Of a stretch of DNA of 64,000 bases, positions 10,975 through 19,344 are shown one piece after another. Each line of letters begins with the position of its first letter. Position 1 is the first letter of the stretch. The stretch covers positions 372,001 to 436,000 of the forward strand of contig NZ_JAPDIA010000003.1 in assembly GCF_029525575.1 (NCBI RefSeq). The letters are read 5' to 3'. This DNA comes from Cohnella rhizosphaerae. GTDB lineage: Bacteria; Bacillota; Bacilli; Paenibacillales; Paenibacillaceae. Below the pieces are notes generated by a model. That model searched no databases. It was not told the DNA's origin and worked only from the letters and a program-made list of their open reading frames with translations. The position numbers were made by a program, and so were the translations under genes.

Positions 10975-11160
10975 GGTCGTTCCTCCCGGGATGACTGTAA
11001 GTGAAAAATGACGATTCGATAAAAGGAAATGGACGCATTCGATAATTCAATTATTCAAAACCGATTATGCGTGTTATTATAGCACCAATTACCGATTAAT
11101 CGCACCTATATACAAGGAAATATTGCGAGGACCGCTCGCCCACATTGAAGGAGGCACCCC
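10975..11160. promoter_or_regulatory. Divergent promoter region with palindromes (probable LysR operator)
   Basis: AT-rich spacer between the divergent LysR and AhpD-like genes. It contains the perfect palindrome CGATTAATCG at 11093-11102, an inverted pair GATAAT/TTATTC around 11041-11056, and the octamer ACCGATTA twice, about 31 bp apart (near 11060 and 11091). TATTAT at 11075-11080 could serve as a -10 element. LysR sites are usually AT-rich T-N11-A dyads, so this is the expected place for the operator; no exact site is proven. Confidence 0.5.
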
Positions 11161-11841
11161 ATGACCGTATCCGCTGAACAGGACAGCCTTTATGCGAGGT
11201 CTTATTTTCCCAGATACGCTCCAAAATTCGTGCCGCACGCGCCAGAGGCGTTCAAGGCGTTCGGCGAGTTCAACAAGGCGGCCATGCAGGAAGGCGCGCT
11301 AAGCGCCAAGCTGAAGGAGATCATCGCGATCGCGTCGGCGCATGCGACGGGCTGCCCGTACTGCATCGACCTGCACGTCGCTGCGGGCCGCAAGCTGCAG
11401 GCTTCGAAGGAAGAGGTCGTCGAAGCGATCGGCGTCAGCGCGCTCGTGAAGGGCGGATCGGCGCTGTACCACGGCATCAATGCGCTGAATGCGTACGAGG
11501 AATCGCCTGCGGACGACCTGTATGCGCGCGAGAATCTGACGAAGCTGGAGGCGTTGGAGGCGGTCAACGAGGAGCTGTATACGGCATTCGTGTCGTTCGG
11601 CCGGGAAGTGCTGACGCCCAGAAGCCTCGGCGCGAAGGACAAGTCGCTCGTTGCGGTCGCGATCGCGCATATCGAGGGCTGCGCCTACAGCATCGAGTAT
11701 TATACGAAGCTCGCCAAGTCGGAGGGCGCGTCGCTGGCGGAGCTCGCGGAGACGATCGTGGTGGCCGGCGCGCTCAAGGCGGGCTCGGCGATGGCGCATC
11801 GGGTGAACGCCTATATCGCGTACGAGCGGGCGGGCGAGTAA
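11161..11841 (+). CDS. Two-domain AhpD/carboxymuconolactone decarboxylase-like protein
   Basis: 226 aa with two tandem AhpD-like domains. The first (residues ~25-110) has the redox motif ATGCPYCIDLH, i.e. CxxC followed by His as in peroxidase-active AhpD. The second (~120-220) reads HIEGCAYSIEYY, where the second Cys is Ser, so only domain 1 is likely redox-active. GAAGGAGG lies just upstream of the ATG. It heads a set with the LLM monooxygenase and the sulfurtransferase, suggesting peroxide or thiol protection during flavin-dependent oxidation of an organic (perhaps sulfur- or nitrogen-bearing) substrate. Confidence 0.85.
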   Translation: MTVSAEQDSLYARSYFPRYAPKFVPHAPEAFKAFGEFNKAAMQEGALSAKLKEIIAIASAHATGCPYCIDLHVAAGRKLQASKEEVVEAIGVSALVKGGSALYHGINALNAYEESPADDLYARENLTKLEALEAVNEELYTAFVSFGREVLTPRSLGAKDKSLVAVAIAHIEGCAYSIEYYTKLAKSEGASLAELAETIVVAGALKAGSAMAHRVNAYIAYERAGE

Positions 11842-11949
11842 AGGGACGGACGGGCCGGTAAGGGGCGGACTGGCAAAGAAACTGGCAGGCCGTGTGGCAG
11901 GCCATGAAGGCAGAATACGCTCGCGACGAGCTTTCGAGAGGTGAAGGGC

Positions 11950-13433
11950 ATGACGGATACGAATCGGAAAATGCACATCGGCGCGGCGCTGCTCGCAACG
12001 GGGGAGCAGATGGCGTCCTGGCTGTATCCCGGCACGCCGGCGGACGGAGCGACGAACCTCGCGCATTACCGTCATATGGTGGAGAAGGCGGAGGCCGGCA
12101 AGCTCGACTTCGCGTTTATCGCGGACGGTCTCTTCATTAACGAGGTGAGCATGCCGCAGTACCTCGACCGCCTGGAGCCGGTGACGACACTGTCGGCGCT
12201 GTCGGCCTACTCGTCGCGCATCGGCCTGGTGGGCACGGTATCGGCGACGTACAGCGAACCGTTTACGGTGGCGCGGCAGTTCGCTTCGCTCGATCACCTG
12301 AGCGGCGGCCGCGCGGGGTGGAATCTCGTGACGTCGGCGCTGGACGGCGCCGCGCTCAACCATAGCCGCGAGCGCCATCCTGCGCACGGCGAGCGGTACG
12401 AACGGGCGTCCGAGCATCTGAAGGTGGTGCGCGGGCTGTGGGATTCATGGGAAGAGGACGCGTTCTCGCGGGACAAGGAGAGCGGCGTCTTCTTCGATCC
12501 GGACAAGATGCACCGGCTCGATCATCAGGGCAAGCACTTCGCGGTCCAGGGGCCGCTCAACATCCGGCGTTCGCCGCAGGGGTACCCCGTCGTCTTTCAG
12601 GCGGGGTCCTCGGAGGCCGGCAAGGAGCTGGCGGCCGAAGGCGCGGACGCGGTGTTCACCGGCATGGGCGGGGTGCAGACGGTCGAAGCGTCCAAGCGAT
12701 TCTATGACGACGTGAAGGGGCGGCTCTCCAAATATGGGCGGCGGCGGGACGAGCTGCTCATTCTGCCCGGCATCGCGCCGGTCGTCGGCGCGACGCAGGA
12801 AGAGGCCGAGGCGAAGTACGAGCGGATCGCGGGACTCATCAGCATCGAGAACGCGCTTCGCTACCTGGGACGCTGGTTCAACCATCACGACTTCACGCAG
12901 TATCCGCTCGACGAGCCATTTCCCGACCTGGGGGGATGTCGGCAGCGAGAACTACAAGAGCGTCACCGACAACATCAAGCGGCAGGCGCGCGAAGAAGGC
13001 TTAACGCTTCGCCAGGCTGCGCTCCGCAACGCGACGCCGAAGGGGCCGCTCGTCGGGACGCCGGAGCGGATCGCGGACGTGCTGGAGGAGTTCTTCCGGG
13101 CGGAGGCGGTGGACGGGTTCATCATCCTCGGGCATGTGCTACCGGAGGGGATCGACGACTTCGTCGACCACGTCGTGCCGATCCTGCAGCGGCGCGGGCT
13201 GTTCCGAGAGGAATACGAGCATGATACGCTGCGCGGACACTTGGGATTGGCGGTGCCGAAGAATCGGTATGCGGAGGCGCGCAAGTATGCGGAGGCGCGG
13301 GAGAAGGAAGAGGGGCAGGCTATCCCGCTGAGTCAGCAAATCGCGGAGCAGGGGAAAGCAGCGGGGCAGGCAGCGCCGACGAACCAAACGACCGCTGAGC
13401 GGAAAAAGGAAGCGGAGGGGGGAGCGGGTATGA
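11950..13433 (+). CDS. LLM-class flavin monooxygenase, NtaA/SnaA/SoxA type, two frame errors
   Basis: Luciferase-like TIM-barrel monooxygenase of the nitrilotriacetate/dibenzothiophene-type subfamily: SLDHLSGGRAGWNLVTS, AAEGADAVFTGMGGVQT and the C-terminal GTPERIADVLEEFF are typical. It would use FMNH2 from a separate reductase. The frame breaks at G6 12930-12935; with five G it reads PFPDLGDVGSENYKS. As written, the frame then runs into the sulfurtransferase without a stop, but a second G6 at 13417-13422 reduced to five gives a TGA at 13431-13433 that overlaps the next ATG, yielding 493 aa. ATG 11950 follows a GAGGTGAAGG ribosome site. Confidence 0.85.
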
Positions 13434-14299
13434 GCAAGTACGTGATCGCGGCGGAGGAGCTGGCGGCGAGGCTTGGCGAGCCGAGACTGGTCGTCGCGGA
13501 CTGCCGGTTTGTGCTCGGGCAGCCCGATGCGGGCCGCGCGGCTTATGAAGAGGCGCACATTCCGGGCGCCGTATACCTGGACCTGGAGCGGAACCTGTCC
13601 GCTCCGGTCGGGGAGCACGGCGGGCGGCATCCGCTGCCCGCGTTGGACGCGCTGGCCGCGGCGCTCGGCAGGGCCGGCATCGGCGCGGGCACGACGGTCG
13701 TCGCGTACGACGACCAGGGCGGCGCGATGGCATCGCGGCTGTGGTGGCTGCTGCGCTATGCAGGCCACGACGCCGTGCGCGTGCTCGACGGCGGCTTTGC
13801 GGGCTGGCGTCGCGCGGGCTACGCCGTGACGGCGGAGACGCCGGGCGTCGCGTCGGCGACGTTCGTGCCGTCGCTGCGGCCGCAGCTGCTAGCGGACGTG
13901 GACCGCGTGCGCGAAGTCGTGGCGGCGAAGGCGGCTGGAGCCTTAGGGTCGGAGGCTGCCGCGGCCGTCGCGCTCATCGATTCGCGCGACGGCGCCCGAT
14001 ACCGCGGCGAAGTCGAGCCGATCGACCGCAAGGCCGGCCACATCCCGGGCGCGATCAACCGCCCCTTCGGCGAAGGCCGCGACGCCGACGGCAAGTGGAA
14101 GTCCGCCGCCGCGCAGCGCGAACGCTTCGCCGACCTCAGTCAGGACGGCGAAGTCATCGTCTATTGCGGCTCGGGCGTCACCGCCACGCCGAACGTCATG
14201 GCGCTGCTGGAAGCGGGCTTCACGAATGTGAAGCTGTATGCGGGAAGCTGGAGCGATTGGATTTCATTTAGCGACAACCCAATCGCGACAGGGAGTTAA
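13430..14299 (+). CDS. Two-domain sulfurtransferase (rhodanese/3-mercaptopyruvate type)
   Basis: 289 aa, two rhodanese domains. The C-terminal one is catalytic, with the loop YCGSGVTATPNVMAL carrying the persulfide Cys; the N-terminal one (residues ~15-125, DCRFVLGQPDAGRAAYEEAHIPGAVYLDL) is structural. A strong GGAG-rich site precedes ATG 13430, which probably overlaps the LLM stop (ATGA). Its last codons (SWSDWISFSDNPIATGS) are where the AT-rich island begins: a second copy of the same 3' end lies at 18421-18495 beyond the island, so the present C terminus may have been supplied by the inserted DNA. Confidence 0.88.
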   Translation: MSKYVIAAEELAARLGEPRLVVADCRFVLGQPDAGRAAYEEAHIPGAVYLDLERNLSAPVGEHGGRHPLPALDALAAALGRAGIGAGTTVVAYDDQGGAMASRLWWLLRYAGHDAVRVLDGGFAGWRRAGYAVTAETPGVASATFVPSLRPQLLADVDRVREVVAAKAAGALGSEAAAAVALIDSRDGARYRGEVEPIDRKAGHIPGAINRPFGEGRDADGKWKSAAAQRERFADLSQDGEVIVYCGSGVTATPNVMALLEAGFTNVKLYAGSWSDWISFSDNPIATGS

Positions 14300-14337
14300 G
14301 AATAACCGAAGGACAACTAGCAGTACTTTCGTTATGA

Positions 14338-14379
14338 ATACACTGTCATGTAGCCCCAGGGCTATGGCGGTGTATTTTT
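14338..14379 (+). terminator. Rho-independent terminator after the sulfurtransferase
   Basis: ATACAC...GTAGCCC pairs with GGGCTAT...GTGTAT, followed by five T. The same arrangement (GGCGGTGTAT plus a T run) recurs at 18514-18553 past the island, consistent with a duplicated gene end. Confidence 0.7.
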
Positions 14380-15021
14380 CATGGCTGGAATCAACAAGAA
14401 GTCAACAACCATGCCTTTAAGTAATTCCATCGAGTGCCGGACCGAGCGTACGATCTCATGCCCATATAGATAAACAAAGGGAGAGAAAGCCGTTATCTGG
14501 TTAACGTTCGAGTCCCTGTTTTTGTTTGGTTATTTCTACATTGTTACCGCTGCTGTTAAATCGACAATATAAAAGCCGTAGTAAGACAATCAACATGAAG
14601 TCAACGATTCCATCAAAGACGCGAGTATAAAAAGGCAGATTGGGAGACATTAAAGATTTTTGCGGATGTAAAAAATCAGAGGATTCTCAAAATTATCGCA
14701 TTCAGATCCAAACACGGCCTCGATAAAAACCGGAATCAATGGCGACGCTGCTGGCGGAAGGCGTTTATTACCGTGCAATATACCTCGGCCCGGTCAAGTC
14801 AAACGTGAAACCGGGCACGAAGACCAGCGGCATGGGTGGCTTCAACGTATCCGGCGTTAGCATATCCTTGGCTCTGATCGCTTCCCAAATAGAAGTGTCA
14901 CATCGCCAGTTTGGATTAAAGCTTAAACGGATGGGGCTGGATTGAAGAACGCTAATTCAGTATGGAATGGGCGTTCTTTGTCGTTTAGGTGTTAGGTGTT
15001 AGGTGGATTGAGGGATTTATT
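14380..15021. other. Low-coding island flank with a short unassigned frame
   Basis: No recognisable gene. A 68-codon frame at 14739-14945 (MATLLAEGVYYRAIY... KLKRMGLD) has no clear ribosome site and no family match that I know; its base composition is closer to host than the rest of the island, so it may be a remnant of a recombinase or phage gene. A short duplication, TTAGGTGTTAGGTG, lies near 14987-15003. Confidence 0.4.
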
Positions 15022-15270
15022 TTATACTTTGTTGTTTCTTTTTAAGGGTACAAACGAGTTCTCTCCAAAATTGCGGTATTTATCTATTATTTCATCTGAT
15101 ACATCATTTCCATTACGTAAAAGGCATTTTATTTCTAAAAAATCTTTCAGGTAATTCAATTCAGTCATTGGGTCCATTTGTTTTATTTGTTTTGGAGGGC
15201 CTTCTTTAAGTATGTTTTTCGCCATATCCATATGTCTTTCGTATAAGTGAAATGAACCTATGTGATGCAT
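15022..15270 (-). CDS. Unrecognised small island protein (open frame extends upstream to ~15462)
   Basis: 82 codons from ATG 15270 in AT-rich DNA. The frame is open upstream to about 15462 without another ATG, and that extension includes a hydrophobic stretch (IPFFYYLSSRNVVCTILGLGW) that could be a membrane segment, so the gene may be longer with a rare or damaged start. The downstream part is charged (NILKEGPPKQIKQMDPMTELNYLKDFLEIKC). It is divergent from the HD-GHKL gene and shares its intergenic region, so it may be a partner or accessory protein. I do not recognise the family. Confidence 0.4.
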   Translation of the reverse strand: MHHIGSFHLYERHMDMAKNILKEGPPKQIKQMDPMTELNYLKDFLEIKCLLRNGNDVSDEIIDKYRNFGENSFVPLKRNNKV

Positions 15271-15562
15271 GTACCATCCTAGACCCAGGCCTAATATTGT
15301 GCAGACAACATTTCTTGAAGAAAGGTAATAAAAAAAAGGAATCTTGACGAAATTTGATAAACGAGATGTAATACTTTTGAGAAAATGGAGTTTAAAGTTT
15401 CTTGAGTCTTTAAGACTGGATCTCCGACTAAATATAGATGCTATGGTATTATAAGGAGCAGACTATTGTGTTAGTGAAAGGATGACAACAAATAAATGAA
15501 TATTCCTTTGAAATTCAAAAGAGATAATCGATAAAGATATCGAATTGTCAGGATACTTATTC

Positions 15563-18394
15563 ATGACACTTTCACAATTCGAAAAAATAATTAAGATGAG
15601 TAAATTTGAGTTTTTCTCTGAATATACTAATCATGGTATAGAGCATATTGAACGTGTATTGATGACAGCAGAAAATTTAATCGGTGATAGTATTAAGATC
15701 TTAACACCTCGAGATATTACAGTGCTCATTCTATCAATTGTTTTGCATGATTTGGGAATGCATATTACATATGAAGGATTTCAAACATTATTAGCAGATC
15801 AGAAAAATAAAAAGAATACAGTTCCTTATTTTGACCAGAAATTTTGGCATGAGGAATGGAGTATTTATTTTGAGGAAACTAAGCGGTGGAATGAAAATAG
15901 ACTAATTTCGACATTTGGAAAGATAATAGAAATTAAAGAGCTGTCCAATGATAAAGATACTCTGACTGAATACGACAAAAAAACTAATCGGTGAGTTCAT
16001 TAGGAGGACTCACCCTAGAATAGCCCATGAAATAGCGTTGAACGGTTTTCCGGCTACAAATAATGGTTTTATACCTTTTGCTGTAGGTATGGATGATGAA
16101 TTGAGAGACATTACTGGATTGTTGGCTCGAAGTCATGGAATGGATATTCGTTCGACGTTGGATTATCTTAAAAATAAATATGGCGACTATCGTACGCCAT
16201 ATGGTGTCAAAATCGTTTATTTAATGATTGTTTTGAGGATTGCCGACTACCTTCATATTACTTCTGACAGAGCTCCTTATGGGGCGTTACAATTAAGGAC
16301 AATTTCCAGCCCATTCTCAGTAAAGGAGTGGAATCTTCATAATTCAATTAAACATACTCATAGAAATCATGATGATCCAGAGACCTTTTTTTGTACAAGC
16401 AAATCCTGAAACGAGTGAGATGTTCTTAAAAATTCGAAGGCTTCTTAAAGATATTCAAAGCGAATTAGATTTGAGCTGGGCCATAATGGGGGAAGTTTAC
16501 GGAAGGATAGATGAGCTAAAAGAAATGAAAATCACTGTTAGAAGAATACGCACTAATATTGAAGAAAAAAAATTCGTTGAACAAGTACATTATATTCCAG
16601 AAGAAGTAACCTTCGATTCAGATCCCGCTTTATTAAAATTGTTAGTGGCACCATTGTATGGAGAAAATCCGTCGTATGGGGTAAGAGAGTTACTGCAAAA
16701 CGCGCTCGATGCGTGTAAGGAAAGAGAACACATGGAGCTCTCAAAAGTTCAAAATCAAAATTTTTCATATGAACCCGTTGTAAATATCTCTATAGAGAGT
16801 AACGATAAAAATGAGTATTATTTTGTAATTAATGATAACGGAATCGGAATGACGAAAGAGACAATTATTAATTTCTTTTTCAAGGCAGGTGCTTCTTTTA
16901 GAAGAAGTAGTAAGTGGATCAAAACTTTTTCTGACAAAGAAGGTCAATCCGCTGTTCAGAGGAGCGGTCGATTTGGCGTAGGTGTATTAGCATCATTTCT
17001 TCTCGGCAATGAAATTGAGGTAAGTACAAGGCATATTAATGAACATACTGGATTAAAGTTTAAGGCCACTGTGGAAGAGGAACAAATTGAATTAATAAAA
17101 GAGGCAGAACTAGAAATAGGAACTTCAATTAAAATACTTTTAAAGAAAGAGGCACTTGATGCTTTAAGAAAACAAGTTGAGGAAGAATACTATTACGAGA
17201 ATGGTCGCACGAAATGTTGGTATGGTTGGTATTTATTTGACAGACCAGTTGTTAATATTAAAATTCCAAATTATTGGAATCCAAAGGGGTTAGAATTTTA
17301 TAAAAAAGTTTTATATAAAGGATATTGATGGGGATGACTGGCATCCAATATATCCTGAAAAATACAACTGTGTATACTGGAAGTACGATCAGGGCAAAGA
17401 TTTTTTTGTTATGCAATGGTATTGTTATTACTAATAGTTACAGGTTTCTAGGGCATAAAGCTAAATCGTTTCCAGCGTTCGGCTATCAAAATCAACCTAA
17501 ACTTATAGTCATAGATAACACTGGTAACTTGCCATTATCATTAGATAGAAACAAACTTGATTGCGAAGGTCTCCCTTTTTGAGGAAGAACTTAAAAAAAG
17601 ATATATGTAAAGATATTATTGCACAGTTGCTTACTGCTAAAGATATATGTTGTTTTAAAGACTATCAGGCTCAAATAAATGAGACTCAAATTCTCCACCC
17701 TGCATTGCTTTGGGAAACTAAACCCAACCATGGTACACATAACAGGCTGGGGGAAGGCAAGCTTTTATTCTTCGAAGAAGGATATGCTTTATTGCATAGA
17801 TATACTTTAGAGGTTCTTTCAAAAGATGTTATAACGTGGTTTTGGTTGAAGAATACTAAGAGCATTGACTTTAAATCCTTACAACAATCATTTTCGGGGG
17901 GCAGTTTTTTCTAAATATGCATTAAGTGAATACCGCTCAATATTAAAGAGTATTTTATATGAGAGAACTCTCGTTCAGAATTCGTATAATATAATTTCAA
18001 AAAGAATTTTCATAAAAAAAAGCTGATTATCAAAATGCATTTACAGAAACGGGAAATTACAGAATTAAAAAAAGAAATTAAAAAGATCATGAATATTGAA
18101 AGTGAAAACAGATTATGGATAAGCGTTACATTAGGTAGTCCCGAAAAATCTACAATTGATTTTGAGTTTCTTTCTGATTATTCTAATCAAATTGACCTTG
18201 TTATTGATCACGGTATTTCACCAAGAAATATTAGAAGAAAGAACGATAACGTTGAATATAAAGATTACATCCAAGAATTGTTAGATTGTTACATTGGGAG
18301 AAACGTGGTTATTCCCTATGATCTTGAAGAAAGAAGAAAAAAATATCCCAAAGCATTTAATGAATTAGAAAGTTATATGCATAAATATTTGTAA
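15563..18394 (+). CDS. HD-domain / Hsp90-type GHKL ATPase protein, about nine frameshifts
   Basis: If repaired, one ~940-aa protein. Residues ~1-270 are an HD domain with all expected metal ligands: NHGIEHIERV, LSIVLHDLGMH, FWHEEW, LLARSHG and VLRIADYLH. Residues ~350-560 are a GHKL ATPase: N-box YGVRELLQNALDACKE, DNGIGM, then SGRFGVGVLASF. The C-terminal ~350 residues are unassigned. All breaks are single extra bases in runs: A7 15977, T7 16386, A3 17317, T7 17401, T5 17576, A7 17593, G6 17896, and probably A8 18014 and A7 18067. HD plus Hsp90-like ATPase fusions occur in predicted bacterial conflict systems; the island setting agrees. True decay is the alternative. The start (ATG 15563 or TTG 15545) is weakly supported. 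Confidence 0.7.
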
Positions 18395-18420
18395 TTTAGG
18401 GCAGAGGGGATGTATCCGAT

Positions 18421-18495
18421 AGTTGGAGCGATTGGATCTCGTATGCGGACAATCCGATCGGTACGGAAGACAAAGAAGGTCCGAAAGAGGCATAA
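18421..18495 (+). pseudogene. Relic or displaced 3' end of the sulfurtransferase gene
   Basis: Reads SWSDWISYADNPIGTEDKEGPKEA then TAA, clearly homologous to the sulfurtransferase end at 14247-14299. Similarity starts abruptly at AGTTGGAGCG; nothing upstream resembles the gene. Composition is host-like. It is probably the original gene end pushed away by the island. No start or ribosome site. Confidence 0.75.
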
Positions 18496-18513
18496 TCGTC
18501 ATCGACGCACATG

Positions 18514-18553
18514 TACATCGCCACGCGGTCAGCGTCTGGCGGTGTATTTTTTT
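18514..18553 (+). terminator. Rho-independent terminator beyond the island
   Basis: TACATCGCCA pairs with TGGCGGTGTA, followed by eight T. Similar stem sequences recur at 25095 and 26020. It probably served the original sulfurtransferase gene. Confidence 0.75.
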
Positions 18554-18608
18554 TATGTCCTGCACCCGACAAGCATCAACTTGATACAGAGGCATCACAC
18601 TTAGTTAT

Positions 18609-18622
18609 GGACTAATCGGTCC
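18609..18622. promoter_or_regulatory. TetR operator O1 upstream of the tetR-like gene
   Basis: GGACTAATCGGTCC, an imperfect palindrome matching the two sites before the Old Yellow Enzyme gene. A TATACT -10 element at 18632-18637 places it at the -35 region, suggesting autorepression. Confidence 0.7.
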
Positions 18623-18659
18623 TTAATGATGTATACTGCTGCTTAAGAGGTGATGCAGG

Positions 18660-19238
18660 ATGGCCCGCCCGCGCAATTTCGATGAGGAAGACGTGCTAAG
18701 GAAGGCTATGGCGCTATTTTGGTCAAAAGGCTATGAATCCACCTCGCTGGCCGATTTGCTTCAAACGACGGGGCTGAGCAAGAGCAGCCTGTACGAAACG
18801 TTCGGAAGCAAGCGCGAGCTGTTTCTCCGGGCATTCCAACTGTATAAGAAGGATCGTATGGACGGTTTGACCGCAGGCTTGAGTCAGCCCGATGCTTACC
18901 TGGCGCTCACAAACGCCTTTAAGACGGTGCTGGACGGCAAGGGAAATCAGATGGGCTGCATGACCGCGAATGAAGCCATTGAGCTGGCTCCCCACGACCC
19001 CAAGCTGCAAGAGATGGTGGAGAGCGACTTTTACAATATCGAGGAAGTTTTTCGGCAGACCATCGAGCGAGGCAAAGAAAACGGTTCGCTCCGCGCCGGA
19101 CTTGATTCTCGCAAAATGGCTCGCTTCCTCACGGTATCGCTGCAAGGCATTAACGTCATGATTCGAGCGCAAGCCAAGCGAGAGGTCTTGGAGGATTTCA
19201 TATCCGTTGCGCTGGAAAAGCTGAACGAACGCGAATGA
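18660..19238 (+). CDS. TetR-family repressor
   Basis: 192 aa. N-terminal HTH (residues ~5-50: VLRKAMALFWSKGYESTSLADLLQ and TGLSKSSLYETFGSKRELF) and a C-terminal helical domain with CMTANEAIELAPHD, the arrangement of the AcrR/YxaF-like group in which the conserved Cys can sense electrophiles. It lies 106 nt upstream of, and codirectional with, an Old Yellow Enzyme gene. Sites of the form GGACCGAAYGGTCC occur before both genes, so it probably represses itself and the enzyme until a reactive electrophile or quinone appears. Confidence 0.9.
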   Translation: MARPRNFDEEDVLRKAMALFWSKGYESTSLADLLQTTGLSKSSLYETFGSKRELFLRAFQLYKKDRMDGLTAGLSQPDAYLALTNAFKTVLDGKGNQMGCMTANEAIELAPHDPKLQEMVESDFYNIEEVFRQTIERGKENGSLRAGLDSRKMARFLTVSLQGINVMIRAQAKREVLEDFISVALEKLNERE

Positions 19239-19260
19239 GGGTTCGTTTTCTTTTTCACCA

Positions 19261-19312
19261 TTATGGACCGAATGGTCCGTAATTATAATGCTTATTATGG
19301 ACCGAACGGTCT
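19261..19312 (+). promoter_or_regulatory. Old Yellow Enzyme promoter with two TetR operators
   Basis: O2 GGACCGAATGGTCC (19265-19278) lies between a weak -35 (TTATGG, 19261) and TATAAT (19284-19289). O3 GGACCGAACGGTCT (19299-19312) lies just downstream, near the transcription start. Bound repressor would block polymerase directly. Confidence 0.75.
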
Positions 19313-19344
19313 TTAATAATACAAACATTAAAAGGAGAATGAAC

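Larger units (their letters stand above)
14246..18440. mobile_element. Putative AT-rich genomic island inserted at the 3' end of the sulfurtransferase gene
   Basis: Between these points the sequence changes abruptly from GC-rich to strongly AT-rich with AAA/TTT/ATA codons. Both borders hold AG(C/T)TGGAGCGATTGGAT(C/T)TC (14246-14265 and 18421-18440; 14 bp TGGAGCGATTGGAT identical), embedded in a coding gene end and followed about 100 bp later by similar terminators. This is what integration at a gene 3' end leaves behind. The cargo is the HD-GHKL ATPase gene and a small minus-strand frame. No integrase is recognisable inside, so the element may be non-autonomous or degraded. The borders are inferred from the duplication. 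Confidence 0.6.

Noticed and set aside
12734..14299. Natural LLM-rhodanese fusion enzyme
   Set aside because: The linker is low-complexity, the rhodanese has a strong ribosome site, and one base fewer at 13417 restores an ATGA overlap.
15563..18394. Decaying pseudogene as first explanation of the HD-ATPase
   Set aside because: All breaks are +1 in homopolymers as in the healthy host genes nearby, and every catalytic motif is conserved; true decay would also give stops and missense changes.
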